From assembly GCA_022578605.1 (NCBI GenBank), contig MU394063.1, forward strand, positions 124,001-188,000: a stretch of 64,000 nucleotides of DNA, written 5' to 3'. This stretch comes from Camillea tinctor. Taxonomy: Eukaryota; Ascomycota; Sordariomycetes; Xylariales; Xylariaceae. How positions within the stretch are numbered: the first letter of the stretch is position 1; each line of letters starts with the position of its first letter. Shown one piece after another: positions 23,991-37,475 of this stretch. Position numbers and translations under genes: made by a program. The notes below the pieces were generated by a model. It did no database searches and was not told where the DNA came from. It saw only the letters and a program-made list of their open reading frames with translations.

Positions 23991-25396
23991 CCAGCTGGTA
24001 CACTTTAGCTGCTCTTCTTGGGTCCGGTACACAACATACACGAGATACAGAGCACAAAGAGCGGTCAGGTGGGATACATGTACTAGGTATTGTAGGTTAT
24101 GATAGTACATAGTAGGTTACAAAACCTTTTCCCATGGAGTTAGTTGTATCTGTTCTACATGCTTTGGGTGAACACATTTGATCCGGGATTCTTCTTCTTT
24201 GGCGGGGTCTTTTACTTTCCTTTTGGCAAACAATCAGAGGATATGCGAGTTTGTCCAGGTTTAGGTCGGTAAAAGTATGTATCAGGTGAACCACATCATA
24301 TGTTGTTGTCATCTCGTTTACACAATACACAGGGTGTCTAGTAGATATTGAAATTTCGTTTACATTATTCCAAGATTGCCAGGCATGGTGTAAATACATA
24401 TACCCCGGACCTACCTAAGCGTTGAAAATGAAATAAAACAAAAAGAAAAGAAAAATAAGAAAAAGAAAAAGGTTGTAGTTTGACTCTATGTAATCTATTA
24501 ACCTATCTACTATCTACCTACTATGTACTAAGGTATGTATCTGTTGACTTGTCACCTTGTATAGACATATATATGTACTTTACATGTACACTACCTACTA
24601 TGTAGGTCTGCAGCTAATGAATGGATAGAATTGGAAAGGAGGGGTGCTTTTTGTGTTCCTGTTTCTGGCCCAAGCGCTTGTGGCTGTTTCCCATCACCTT
24701 CCTTATCAAACAGTGGACATGTGGGGTCATGATCCCCTTATCTAAGCCCAATGATTGGACCAAAGTTTACTTGGCCCGCCCGGTCCAGGTTTTGTTTCAT
24801 CTTTTCTTTTCTCGCGTCCCGTTTGTTCAACCACAGAACATAAAAAATTCCAACCACCAAAAAGCTTCTTTGATCGTCACTTCGCGTACCAAACACTGGG
24901 CCGTCAAGAATTATGGCCCTTGGCTGGCATCATAACAGCCTTCCTACGTAACATTCTTTGGTACTCATCTACAACTAGTTGTACTGTATCTCTAAGCTTA
25001 GCCATTGGCGAGAGTATCCAATCTGGTCCCCCCTCCAAAGGTAAACATCACACCCTTCCTACTCTATCTATCTACCTTTCTTTCTCCTTCTGCCGTGTTC
25101 TCGTCGGCGCATCGATCCTTCTTATGATGAAAATTTATTATTGGAGCTGTCTGATACCCTGTGGTGACACAATCAATATTACCATACGCAACAATTCTGA
25201 ACTTTTGATGATATTCCTTCCATCTGTATTCCAGCCCACTATGAAATTAGATATAGGGTCTAACTTCAGTAAGCAGGATTGCCGCCCACTCAGAGTCGGT
25301 TTCGCTGAGAAATGCGAAACGAGCCGTCAAACCAACAGCACGGCTGAATATCCTGCGTGAGTAGTTAGATCGAGCGATTCTCGAAAGTTCGCCAAT

Positions 25397-26230
25397 ATGG
25401 CAGCTGTAAACGGAACATCCTCGACACCTGCGCCAGCAACCAATGGTGAACGGGAAGACCCAGGAGGCTACAAGCTCAAGTTCTGCACAGTATGCGCTAG
25501 TAACCAGAACAGGTATGCTCACTACTCGTTCATCCTTCGCTCGGTTGGGTTATCGCTAATCATCAATCCCAGATCTATGGAAGCTCACCTGCGTCTTGCG
25601 CAAGCGAATTATCCTGTCATATCCTTTGGTACTGGTTCCCTCGTCCGCTTGCCCGGACCTACTATCACCCAGCCTAACGTCTACCCGTTTAATAAGGTGT
25701 CGTATGACTCGATATATAAGGAGCTTGATGAGAAAGACCACAGACTATACACCGCCAATGGCCTGTTGAACATGTTAGGGAGAAACCGTCAGGTGAAATG
25801 GGGGCCGGAACGCTGGCAAGATTGGCAGGTTGGCATCCCTCGGGTAGAGCATGCCTCGGATAGGGGCAGCGAAGGCTCAGAAGGCGGCGTGGTCGATGTA
25901 GTCATCACCTGTGAGGAGAGATGTTGGGACGCTGTCATTGACGACTTGCTAAACCGGGGCTCTCCCCTAAACCGACCTGTCCATGTGATCAATGTCGACA
26001 TCAAGGACAACCACGAAGAAGCTTCCATTGGCGGGCAGGGTATCCTCGATCTCGCAGATTCGCTAAACAAGGCGGCCAAGGAAGAGCGGGAAACTGTCGG
26101 AGCAGCTGCCTTTGATGTAGGAAGCGCTGCCAGCAGAGCCTCGTTTGATGAGAGGGTCCCGGAGATCATCGGTGAGTGGCAGGAGAGGTGGCCAAACTTG
26201 CCGGCAACATGGACGCTCGCCTGGTTTTGA
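25397..26230 (+). CDS. SSU72: RNA polymerase II CTD phosphatase Ssu72
   Basis: Two exons, 25397-25512 and 25573-26230; 257 residues. The spliced product carries the family signature [16 protein letters not shown], with the CX5RS phosphatase loop: nucleophile Cys33, Arg39, Ser40. [14 protein letters not shown] and [19 protein letters not shown], typical of Ssu72, follow, and the protein ends WTLAWF. Ssu72 dephosphorylates Ser5 and Ser7 of the Pol II C-terminal repeat and is part of the cleavage and polyadenylation factor, acting in termination and snoRNA 3' formation in the nucleus. The intron falls inside codon 39, so it splits the catalytic loop. It is 60 nt, has no stop in frame, and its retention would insert 20 residues between Arg/Ser of the loop. 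The N-terminal ~22 residues are a non-conserved extension. Confidence 0.97.
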   Translation: MAAVNGTSSTPAPATNGEREDPGGYKLKFCTVCASNQNRYAHYSFILRSVGLSLIINPRSMEAHLRLAQANYPVISFGTGSLVRLPGPTITQPNVYPFNKVSYDSIYKELDEKDHRLYTANGLLNMLGRNRQVKWGPERWQDWQVGIPRVEHASDRGSEGSEGGVVDVVITCEERCWDAVIDDLLNRGSPLNRPVHVINVDIKDNHEEASIGGQGILDLADSLNKAAKEERETVGAAAFDVGSAASRASFDERVPEIIGEWQERWPNLPATWTLAWF

Positions 26231-26604
26231 CATGTACGTGACTTTACCACATGTCCCTTTCTTTCCATTTGCAATGATACCAGGAACAATTGGTTCCACC
26301 GCGGAATACAGATACACGTGTAGGGTTAAGCAATTTAGCCTAGTGGATCGATCGGCCGATTGATTCTAATAATCTCTTACAAGCGCCGGAGCAAATTGTT
26401 ATTTCAATGGATTCTTACCCAGAAGGACGGAAGTCCTTTCTCTTGGACGAGCAATAATACCATGTCTTCCCGTAGATTGAGTGTTCTCACGATGTTTAGA
26501 TAGTTGATTTCCTAATAATAATAACTAGAATTCCTACTTATGATAACTGCCGTTCGCTTCACGCATACGTACTCACACACATACACACACTCTCTCCCCT
26601 CTCT

Positions 26605-26642
26605 CTATCTCTTTCCTTCTATCTCTTTCCTTCTATCTCTTT
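26605..26642. repeat. Tandem 14-bp repeat CTATCTCTTTCCTT, 2.7 copies
   Basis: Two perfect copies and a partial third copy of the unit, in a pyrimidine-rich stretch 375 bp after the SSU72 stop codon. Confidence 0.85.
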
Positions 26643-28430
26643 GAGGTACTATCCGGGATCTCTAACAGTAATCTTAACTAAAGACCTCGAGGCCCTCATC
26701 TGGAAAAGGTAGGTTGCAATGTAAGGTTAGGTACATATGTCAACGCGTGCTTACCCGACGTTGCGGCTCTTTCGTTGTAAGCCGGACTCGGCTGCTCTCG
26801 GTTGACTTTTTTTTTTAAAGTTTTCTTTTACGCTATACGTAGGTTAGTTTGCTTGTGGCTGATCAACGAGTGGCCTGTGTCAACCTTGCTGTCGCGGTGT
26901 GCTGCCATGTGGTATTTTATTTTAATGATTGTTCTTTTGGTCCTTCTAGACTCCGGGAGATCCGGCTGCGTGTTCGTGTGTATTGTCTATGCTACATCAC
27001 CGAACCTACACGCTATTGTTGTTCCCTGGCTTTTGCTTGCTGGCTCCTTGGGTTGGAGGTGGGTATGTAGGGTATAAGAAACTTCGCAGTTACGGCTTTG
27101 TTTACTTGTGTATGAGTGTGTGTAGGTTATACTACCTATATATATCTAGGCGGAGGTGGTATATATATATACACGTACTGACCGCCCCGTCAACAAGGTG
27201 ATCGGGCTGGACGAGGTAAGATTCAACACCGAAACGAAGCGTAGGGAAGGCGAAGTTCAGTTAGGTTTCGGTATGGATACTATGTAGGTTATCTATCTAC
27301 CTACCAGTCTAACATACCGTGCAAATATCATCTTTATTTACTAAGGGCAAAGCACCAGCACCACCTTACCTACGAGCAGCAACAGCTATGTACCCTACCT
27401 ATGCTGTAAGGTGCGAACCGAAGGGGGGGATGGGACTGGAGATTACCTACTTGCCTTACTACTACACGTAGCAAGTAATTATTATTATTATTAGGTTAGG
27501 TCGGCTTAGGGAATATTACTTACGCGGCCTTATACACTACGTACAAATCGCCCTGCCATGTCGCCGAGGCTAAACCGAGCTAGGCACCTACCCGATCAGA
27601 CGGAAAGAAGAAGGAAGAGAGGGATCCCATTTGCATAGGTTACATACATGCGCTTCAGTTATTCACTGTGGTTGGGTCCTGTAATAGTAACAAGTTATCG
27701 GTTTTATTTACATTTTCTTTAGATTCTCAGGTCTATGTGTGGTGTTGTTACGGAGATATAAACTTGGGTTTATCTGCCCTGGTGGTCATCAATGCACAGA
27801 CGGGAACGAATGCCTATTTCTTACCCGGACGTGGTAGATCTTTGCGGATGGTGCGCAAGGCAAAAGTCTCTTAAGCCTGTTTGTGTATAGGTATGGACAT
27901 ACACATGGGCGGGCTAGGTAGGCACTGGCACTTTGCTTGCTCATGCACGCCAGGCAGGGAATACGTAGGTTAGGGGACAATATCCAGGTTTATGTATGTT
28001 GTAAGCTGGGTGCAGGTATATATTTAGAATTCTGTAGGGAATAGAGAGATCTGTACGTGATAAGATATATATCAATCATCGTAGTTAGGTCGGGTTAAGG
28101 GATGGAACAAAAAGAAAAACCCTAATAAACCATGATCAAGGTTGGAGAGAATAATTTTTTTGATGAAGAAAAAAAAAAACCTGCTTCCTGTAAGGAGGAT
28201 TCTTTCCAACTTGGATGTGGATGTGAGATACATAGTAGTATGTAACGAGACACCTAATAATGAACAACGGTCATGCAACCTGTGCACACCCACGCCACGA
28301 CACAAAACACACAGGAAACCCTCTAAGGAGGAGGCTTATACTCGATGTATAAATCAATCGTACCACGCTAGAAGCGCTTCGCGTTTCGAACTTGACTACA
28401 ACACCTACCTACATGTAGTATTATCTGCGA

Positions 28431-28434
<4 letters not shown>

Positions 28435-28470
<36 letters not shown>
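28435..28470. repeat. (TC)18 microsatellite
   Basis: Eighteen uninterrupted TC dinucleotides in non-coding DNA. Likely length-polymorphic. Confidence 0.95.
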
Positions 28471-28477
<7 letters not shown>

Positions 28478-31400
28478 AAGCTAATTTCGGTGTTACTTGC
28501 GATGAGGCTGTGCATTTATGTTACTCTTTTTTTTCTTCTTTTTTTTTTCTCATTCCCGTTGCTTCGAAATTGGTAGGCGATTTGAAATCTGACAGAGATT
28601 CGGGTTCGCGCAAAAAAAAAGAAAAAAGGCCCCAATCTCATCTCGGGAGTCCCTCGCTCACATCTGACGAGACGTGGGGAATCGAAAGTGGATGGATCTC
28701 TTATATTTTTATTTTATTTATTTTTCTCTCACCACCCCCCGATCCCAACCCAGATCCCAACCATGGTCTAGAACGGAGAAGAACCTTGGGCATGTCTACC
28801 TAACTTGGCACCTTGGAGAGAAGCTTTTCCCTTACATATGAAATGAAATTGATTTATTTTTTGTTATTGTTATAAGAATTGTACATGTTGTGTAAGTATG
28901 TAGTTATTGTTTATTATAGATTACTAGGTTAGGTAAGTTGTCCTTTGTTCTCCGTCTCTTTACTTGCTTTGCTAACGGTTCGCATGTAGGGGACTTTGAT
29001 GATATGTAAATACGTAGAGCTAATCCGCCTTGTTTTTCTTTTGCTTTTTTTTTTTGGCCTGTGCGAAGAATAAAAAAAAGGATGGTAATTTGGGAAGTCA
29101 GATCAGGGGAGGTTACCATTAGCATCATAGCACGATGACGCTTGCAGAAATTAGTCAAGACCATTTCATGCCGAAAGGGAGGGTGATTGCAACGTGGAAA
29201 GGGTTGCGGTGCATCTGATTGCAATTTTGATATGATCTCTTCTGCCCCATTGGTCGGGTTCCTTGGCCTTGATCTCGTCGACCCTCCGAAGTTGAAAATC
29301 AGGGGTAAGGGCCATCGAGAGTGGCTAGAGGATTTTTTCGGTGCCCATTCTAGAATTCGATCCGGCCATTGCCCTGGCTTGCTTCTGTATCCTATCCCAT
29401 CTCTTATTAGCGATGATGGGGTCAGCAACGCCTTACCTTCTTATAAGGTAGTCACTATTAACTAAGATATCTGACTACAATACGCATGTGTGCATACACT
29501 ATCTACCTACCTAACCTGCACCGGAACTGGTCAAGTCCAAAGTCGGCACATAGTTGGATAACCCCGGATGCGAGTCATGGTGGTATGACGGGATTGAGGC
29601 TAACGATAGACGGCATGTCTCAGGTATACCGTCCAGTTACAATACGCCATCGGAGGATTCACCCTGTCGATCAGGCAAGATAGCATAGTTCCGGTTGTCC
29701 TCCGTTCTGCGAACTTATTGGGCGGGCTTCCGATGCCTGGGTAGCGTAGCGCGCGCGAATAACGAGAGAGAATTCACATGTGTGTGTAAGAGAGGAAGCG
29801 TTAAGAAAAGTAGAGCCGCCTGGGCTTGCTGTTGTGCATGGGAGGGAGGACCCGTGAGCCAAAGGCTCTGAACCAATCAGAATTCCAGTCTTGAACCTGT
29901 TGATACACTAGGATCGATAATACATCCCCCATCATACTGTTAAGATTGGGGGATTGGAGGGAATTACAAGATGGCTATGTTTGAATAGTTAGAGCTAGGA
30001 ACATTAGCTTAGCAAGGGTATTAACATTATGTACTGCTACTATTATGTTCCTTTTTTGGTTCTTTTTAAGAACTCACCTGTACCTTTTCCGCTTCCCCCC
30101 ATTTCGTTCGAATTCTTCAGCCCTAGGCGTAGATTATCGCGACTTACATATCTCCAAAGCGTAAGGATAGGCATTGCAGGGTTTGATAGATTATATATGC
30201 ACACAAACTCGCTTTAGTAGTATACCGAAGTAAAAGACTATTCTCTTCCTGTATGTGTATAGATGGTAGTAGTATTGTGAAATAAAGAACCCCGCGTGAA
30301 GAAGACCAATGATTTTTTTCTCTCTTGAAGATGCGGTTTGGCCCTGTCGATCACTTCCAATCTTGAATCTACGCAGGGCAGTCGGCCCAATCTTTTAGCC
30401 TCTTGCCTATGTCACTAGCCCCGTGCGATTTAAGTAGGTACCTAGGTAGTGTTAAGGGCCGTAGTGGGCAGCGAAGTCTGCCGGCGTCAAAATCCTTTTT
30501 TTACCTATGCATTACTGTAGGACTCCATATGAACGTGAAAAGAAATAAACAATGAATGAATAAATACAATTATATACATAGTAGTTTTCATCTAACCTAG
30601 TACGTAGGGATGCATTGGCTTAAGCCTGGAATATATGCCAGGCTGTAAGTAAAAGTAAGTATTAATGAAAAGGTGGGAAGTTCCCGGTATATTTGAATAA
30701 CTACAAACGGCAAGCCCCTGTTTTTTTTAGAGGTACCTAGTGCATGTACCTATTGTATGTACGTGTAAGTGAGGTAAGTATACCTAGTAACCAACCTTAG
30801 TAGTTTAAACATGGATTTTCAATGCACCTTGCAAACAAGTCTGCCTCTCTTCCTCTTCCTTCCCTTTTCCCTCCTCATCTTTCCATCTTCCTTTTCATAC
30901 CAATCTACAACTACATACCTTTTGCTGAAGATTTACTAATCCTCTTCCAACCCCAGACTGGCGGGAAAGAGAGCCACACCGTCGGGGGATCCTGTTATCC
31001 ATGTCCAGCGTTGATGTGCTGGCTGTCGTTCGAATCCCCCCCCAAAAATCTCCACCCCCTTTCTCAATTGGCTGCAAACCCCTGGATCTCTTTGCGGTCC
31101 TGGCTGAATTCACAGTTCACCTTTGACGTTTCATCCGTTCGGTCAATCCATCCGTCCAACCATCAATCCAAGCAAATTGAACTTTCTGCTTTTTTTCTTT
31201 TTTCTTTTTTTTCTTTCTCTTTTTTCTTGTCACTATTGTCTTTCTTTCCTTACCTAAGGTCTGCCTCTCTGTTCGTTCCGCTTCAGAGAAATTGTACCTT
31301 GCAGGATTCTTTCTTTCGTTATTGTAATGATATCCTGAAACTTGACTCGACTCGACTAGACTCGAATCCACTCGATTCACCCTCGACTTAATACCACTGT

Positions 31401-32168
31401 CACTTACGACAAACAGACAGAACATACAGGCAGACCCTTTTATTTTCCTCCAACCCCCCCTTCCCCTCCTCGGTGAATTCTCCGTCCCCTGTATCAACAT
31501 TATATCTGTCTTATCGAAGTTTGAGGTTCTTGTTGTACATACCCTTTCTTCCCCTTTTGTCTTCTCTCCTTTCCAACTACATAATTCCCACTATCATAAG
31601 ACTAGTGTTACGGTTGCTTTAGCACGTGGAAAGGGTGTGCAATCACTATCACCTGGCAGGCTTGTGATTGTCTGATTGCACCGCATCTGATTTATGCCGT
31701 CATTTTCTTTTGCTTTTGCTAAGTTAGACAACTCAGTTCGGCCAACCTTGAGCTACGTCTGACACGAAGAACGATCTTGGAACTGGAACACTTACGCTTG
31801 GTATCGCAACCCATCGGAACGTTTTATTATTAATAACTGGTCCCGTTGTTTTTTTTGAGGCCGGTCTTAATATCAGTGCCAGTATTTTGAGGACAACAAA
31901 AAAGAAAAAGGAAGATAAATCAACACCACACCTTCGTAATCGATTCCTCTGGCTGACCTTGGGACTAATTGAGCTGGATTCACTTTGGGAGGATCAGGAT
32001 TTATTTGCATTGATTCCAAACCCGTTCGAACGCCCGCCTCAATTCCTCCGTGTTTTTCTTTTTCTTCCTACGCGTGGCGCAACACCTTGTCTCACATTTC
32101 TTTGTTCCAAGACAACCTTTTCCCACTCGGCCTCGCGTCCACGTTTCCTCCAACTCTTCTGAACAACC

Positions 32169-34965
32169 ATGAACACACGAAATGCGCCGCTGTCACCAGT
32201 CTCCGTAGGCGGCGGTAGCAGCGAATGGTCTGGCGTCTCCAAGTACCAGAATATCGATAACGACGGTCCTTATCCCAACAATCGTGGGCCAATGTCCCCC
32301 CCAGACTCTGGTGGCCCCAACGGAAACATGAATGGCTTCTCCCCCGGCCAGATGAGTGTCGGCGCACCCTCGCCTCCACCTTCGATCGGCCGTTCCAGTA
32401 CCTATGCTAGAAGCGAGAGTGGACGGAGTATAATACAGGAGAGCACTGAGAATGTGCTAGCAGAACACTATGTCGCCCTCAGAACATATCTAGCCTCGAC
32501 ATCCAAAGATGGCCGCGCCAATCCGCCTCCCAACAAAGCCCGTGACAAGCTATTGCGCTTGTCTTCGGTGCAATTCCTTGAACTATCTACCGATGTATTC
32601 GACGAGTTGATGCGACGGCAGATAAAGAGACCTCCCCCCGGGGCTCCTCCTAATGCCGGCCCGCCACCCTATCTACTACCGGAGCAGACTTTTCACCCGA
32701 AACGCAACCAGGCACGCCAGAAGCTGTCGACACTCGGCTCTCCTAGATTTAGAGACCTGGCCACGGATGTCTTCTGCGAGTTGGAAAGGCGTATCCCTCG
32801 ATTTGTCACCGGTGAAACGCCTCCTAGAATGAGCGGAGGTATGCCGAGTCGGGCTGGGACTCCCAATGGTGGTATGGGCATGCCCAGAGGGCCAGGCCGC
32901 GGAATGCGAAGGCCATCAGACGCAAGCTCGATTCGCTCGGGAGGGCTGCCGCCGAGGATGAATGGCGATTATGTGCCCCCTTCGCCCGGTATCCCTAACG
33001 GAAATTTTGACCGACCGTTACCTAAACAGTTTCAGAGTAACACAATTGTTCCGAATAAGAGTACCATGTTGGAAGAAGATGACGATCTAGGCGGATCAAA
33101 TGATGAAAACGAGGCCTATCGGGCTAGTAATCGAGATAGCAAGAGAAGCAACGGTACAAGTGGAATGACATCAGAGGTGAGTTTCGGAAAATTCATGTGT
33201 TATGGCACTCTTCAATTACTCACAATTGCTTTAGACTGATAGAAAACTCATCGATGATTACCAAAACCAAGTGCGAGATCTTCGTGAAAAACTAGGTGGA
33301 ATGGAGGATCAAATGAAAAGGAAAGATGATGAAATCAATAATTTGGTGGATAGCGAACGATCGCGAGCCAATGCAACGGATACCGAGAGAAAAGAGTGGG
33401 ATAGCTTGCGCGTGGATCTAGAGAACAAATTGGCTGAAGCGCGAAACCTAAACGACTCGATGCGGGATGAACTCGACCGTGTAAGAGACGACCATGCTAT
33501 GGAATCACGAAAACTTCGGGAAGAACTAGAAAATGCCCAGCAGAATACGAGGGGTGGTGCAGGGGACGATTCTGAGCTTGCGCGAGAGAATGAAGAGCTA
33601 CGGGTAGCTCTTCAAGAACAGCAACAAGTTACAGAAGATGCCCGTCGAGAAGCTCGGGAATTCCTCCTAGAAATGAAGGAGCTTTCTCAACAACACAGCC
33701 CAGCTTGGGAAAGACAAGCAGAATTAGAGAAGACGATTGAACAGCTGGAACAAGAGGTTCGAGAATGGCGCAGCCGCTACGCTCGCGCCAAAACTCAACT
33801 CCGGAGTCTCCGAGCAACCTCGATAGGTTTATCGATCGAGGATGCTGCTAAGTACGTCCAGGAGAAGGGATTCACTCAGGATAATGGCCTTGTCAGGGAC
33901 GTTCACGTAACAAAGTTCCAAATTGCCATTGATGAATTATTGCGCAGAGCCCGAACAGATGTCCCGGAGAAGGTGATCGACTCTATGAAGTCGGTGATCG
34001 TCAGTGTTCGACGTATCACCAAGGATATCGACGACTCTCAGCCAGGCGACGAGGATTTCGTGCACCAACAGCAGAAACTCAGGAACCGTGTATCTGCCAC
34101 TGCCAATAACCTTATTACTGCCTCCAAGAATTTCGCTACCGCTGCTGGTATTTCACCTGTCTCTCTTCTCGATGCTGCCGCCTCGCATCTCGTTGCCGCT
34201 CTAGTTGAGCTACTGCGAGTAGTTAAGATTCGTGCTACCCCATCCGACGAGCTTGAAGAGGAGGAGGATGGCAATGTAACCCCGGTCGAGTCTGCTGCCT
34301 TCTTCTCCCACCGCACCACCACCATGTCGCATCAAGACTACGCCAAACCGCAAGATTCACCCCTCGAGCCACCTCCACGATTTCAGGGCCTCCAGGGATT
34401 CCGTGATAGTACTACCTCTTCCGCGTATAGCCCTATGAACTCACCGAGGGAATCTGAGCAGTACAGCATGAGAGGAAATGGCCCGATGAATGGAATGGGA
34501 AATATGGGAATGGGAAAGAATCCTTCTGGGGCTGCTAACGGGTACGGTCTTCGGGATACGAGAAAGGAAGATCTCAAGATCTATCTAGAGGATCAGACTG
34601 CAATACTGGTCCAGACCATCCAAGGCCTAGTCGGGTCCATCCGTGGTGATGCCCCGATCCAGCAGATCAACAACGAGATTAACTCTATTGCCGACGTTGT
34701 CGGGAAGGTTATCTCAGAGTCGGAAGCCTACGGGAGCAACGATGAAATGCTCGACCGTCTAGCGAGCTGCCGAGAACGCCTAATCGAAGCAGGTGAACGG
34801 GGCACAGATCTGGCATCTCAGGGTCTCGGTGCGAATGACAGAGACTGGCGAATGTGGACGCAGACATTGCCACCAATCGCGTTCGAGATCGCACGCGAGA
34901 CCAAAGAGCTAGTTCAACGTGTTGACAGCGGCGTCTTGTCACCGGCCGCGAACGATTTCGCTTAG
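32169..34965 (+). CDS. SPA2: Polarisome scaffold protein Spa2
   Basis: Two exons, 32169-33176 and 33235-34965, with a 58-bp intron; 912 residues. After a disordered Pro/Ser/Gly-rich start come the two Spa2 homology repeats (SHD-I, related to the GIT N-terminal repeats): about 94-157 (VLAEHYVALRTYL to STDVFDELMRRQ) and about 175-225 (LPEQTFHPKRNQARQKL to TDVFCELERR). A Gly/Pro/Arg linker leads to a long coiled coil (about 340-540, heptads rich in Glu/Arg/Leu). Next is a conserved helical block (DAAKYVQEKGF to VRRITKDID), an acidic and Ser/Pro linker, and a C-terminal helical domain (KIYLEDQTAILVQTIQGLVGSIR). Spa2 holds the formin, Pea2/Bud6-type partners and MAP-kinase kinases at hyphal tips and septa. 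The intron sits between the N-terminal half and the coiled coil. Domain order and length match Aspergillus and Neurospora Spa2. Confidence 0.95.
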
Positions 34966-37475
34966 AAGGGAGGAACTAAGCGGGCGAGGTTGATGATGGT
35001 GACCACATTTATTCCCTTTTAATTCTTGTTACCTGGCCACGACTGCTGGCTTCTTTCATCACGAAAGGAAATCCGCTTCATTATATTATTGTATGAACCT
35101 TTTCCATTTTCTCTTTAGAGTTAATGAGATACCCCTTCACCTCTCCTTCCTCTTTTCCACATTTTTTCTTTGCATGAGGCTTGGGGGCTTTTTTTTTTTT
35201 TTTTTTTTCCTTTCTGTTGGGGCTCTTTTTTTTGAGCAGAGCAGAGCGAATTATGCAGTACAAGACATGGCGGCGGTGATGGCGGTGGCCTTATTTCGAA
35301 ACTATATTTGAATCGGGTCGATTTACGTTATACTCGACCCTTTTGGAAAACTTTATTCTACACTAGAAAAGAGGAAAAGAGAAAGAAACGATGAAAAAAA
35401 TTCTAACATTAATCCTTATTATTTATTCATTATCCTCTTGAAAATTGTGGTCTACTGAGGTCTGTATATTGTATGCCCGGCGATTTTTTGAGTTGATGGA
35501 TTTTGTCTACTTACTTTCGTCCCGCCCGCTTCTGTTGATGTTTCAGGGGGTATAATTACCTTTGTATACGATTTTATTCTTTTTTTTTCTTCGTGAGGTT
35601 TATTAAGGAGCGTTCTCCTCATTTCATTTCTTTGGTCGAGGGGTGAGTTTGATAATCATTACTTTCTTCGTTTTCCCCTTCTTCTCAGCTACTCGCCTTT
35701 TCTTCCCTCATTCTGTTTATTTCAGGTATCATTGGTCTTCTTGGATGGATGGCGAGAGCGAGAGCAAGAGCGAGGATCGGAAAGAGGGCTAGGGGAATAC
35801 ATACACATGTGTGCTATAGAAAAGGTCGGATAGGATGGGTTGGGGGTCAATAGGATTCTATTAGAGTGAGAATGAGAGAATGAAGAACGAAAACATTATC
35901 TGAGGTTGGCGGAGGCGGAGGGAATTAAAAAGGGAAAACAATAGGTAATCATAACTATAAGTAAAATACCTAGGAAGGGTGGAGAGGGGCGGTGGTGATG
36001 GTTTGGTCTATTGTAATAGGTTTTGGGGTGGATGAGTAGTATGTCTTGAAGAAAGGCAGAGAAAGAATATAAATATTGATACTGCTCTTTATTGAATATG
36101 TGAACTCCCCTTAGACATTATTAAGACTTATTTACTGGTTATCGTGGGAATGATAGGAAGGAAATACCAAGCTCACATTCTAATTTCTCATTTTGCTCCC
36201 CCGTTTACAGATTGATCTTCACCGCATGATAGACAGCAGCTTAAGTTTATTGTTTGTTGTTGCGTGAGTTTGAGTTGAATTGTGGATTGAGTGGAACCTA
36301 GTTTACCTACATACATAACCTATGCCGTGAAGATGAGACTCAGTCGGAGAGCAGGCATGCTGGTACACCTAAATTATACGGATATGCTTCCCCAATGGAG
36401 ACGGTGGAGTGGGAAGGAGGGTAGGAGGGACGATTGTAATTATTGAAAAATCAATTAATACCGGAATATTACTTAACCCCCCCCCCCCCCTCTCCCCCTC
36501 TCATCACCCACCCATATTATGGGGGAGAGGATTGGCGGTTTGCTCATACTGCTACGCTGTGGGAATGCCCCTCCTCCCCCCGCTTATAGACTGCACATCT
36601 GTATGAACAGAGACGGTAGGTGTGTTGCCGAACTGGGTAGGTAAACACGCGATGTTCTATAGTCGATGTTGCCATCGACCTGACCTGCGTATCCAAAGAG
36701 AGAGAGAATGATGGTTCTGGGAACTCTGACATGAATCGCAGAGTAGAGCTGGCGAGGATAGTCCGAATGGGTGCGTTTACTGGAGGGGGCTTGAGAGCGC
36801 ACACCGCACAACTGGGTAGTTAGCCCGGCGGGTGGATGAGCCGAAGCGCACTACGCAGCCGTGGCTTGCTTTTGCATCAAGCAATCGAGGAAACCTGCTG
36901 CATTAACCTGTTTATTTTGCATCCGAATTCACCGATATCGCTGCATTTTTTTCTAAGGGTCATGATATAAGTGTTTCTGGGGGCCTGTAATATTTATTGT
37001 AATATTATGGACTTTAGTAGGTATGTTTGGGCTTTTCCTTATTACATTGAGTGAATATATATCTTTCTCGGATCCGGCCTTCTATGTGTGCCGATGCCTC
37101 CTTTAGACATAACCCGTGCCTGTATTGTATTCTAACCTGAGAAATATGAGGAAATGGTATGGGATGGTGTGAAATGGTATGGTATCATGCCTTCCGGCTT
37201 CTATGTGGTATCATGGTTTATCCTCTCCTGCTTCTCTCTCTCTCTCTCCTCATATCCCCTAATTGCACTTCTTGTCCTCCTAATCGTTTTGATAATATCC
37301 CGCCCGGGATTGGGGTTTGAATTATGGTACAGTCGAAGAGAAAAAATAAACAAAAGGGAAGGTAGGTGGGTATATGTTGGTTGATCTGTATCGTGTAGGT
37401 TTTTTTTGGTTTTTTTTTTTACTATTTTATTCTTTCTTTGGAGTTCTTGCCTTTTCTTTTCTTTTTCTCCCTTGA
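34966..37475. other. Intergenic region between convergent SPA2 and SANT-domain genes
   Basis: 2.5 kb with the SPA2 3' region, a 20-base T tract at 35189-35208, a short C tract near 36480-36490 and otherwise AT-rich sequence. No convincing coding sequence. The two flanking genes point toward each other, so the region probably contains both 3' UTRs. Confidence 0.5.

Larger units (their letters stand above)
21214..25396. other. Long divergent intergenic region between NBP2-like and SSU72 genes
   Basis: 4.2 kb separates two divergently transcribed genes. It is rich in simple sequence: an AT microsatellite, A and T tracts, three exact TAGGTACCTA palindromes (22097-22106, 23122-23131, 23174-23183) and many related TAGGT/ACCTA words. 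The open frame around 24755-25360 has no domain and lies in what is probably the SSU72 promoter and leader. Long 5' leaders or non-coding RNAs could lie here; I see no tRNA or protein gene. Confidence 0.5.
26231..32168. other. 5.9-kb non-coding region between SSU72 and SPA2
   Basis: No open frame here shows a recognisable domain or consistent codon use. The region holds microsatellites (annotated separately), many A/T tracts and one TAGGTACCTA palindrome (30435-30444). The last 1.4 kb (about 30830-32165) is pyrimidine-rich on the plus strand and probably contains the SPA2 promoter and a long leader, which is common for fungal polarity genes. I see no tRNA gene with proper A and B boxes. Confidence 0.5.

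Noticed and set aside
24755..25360. A 201-codon plus-strand frame upstream of SSU72
   Set aside because: No domain, odd composition rich in Ser/Phe/Leu, no splice signals, and it covers the region where the SSU72 promoter and leader must be.
28435..28470. Microsatellites and tandem repeats considered as a possible CRISPR-like array
   Set aside because: These are simple di- or short-unit repeats without spacers, in a eukaryotic genome.
28904..29428. A 174-codon minus-strand frame between SSU72 and SPA2
   Set aside because: Composition looks like translated non-coding DNA with A/T tracts; the opposite strand is also open; no recognisable motif.
30822..31391. A 189-codon plus-strand frame upstream of SPA2
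   Set aside because: It is rich in Ser/Phe/Leu from pyrimidine tracts and lies in the probable SPA2 promoter/leader; no protein features.
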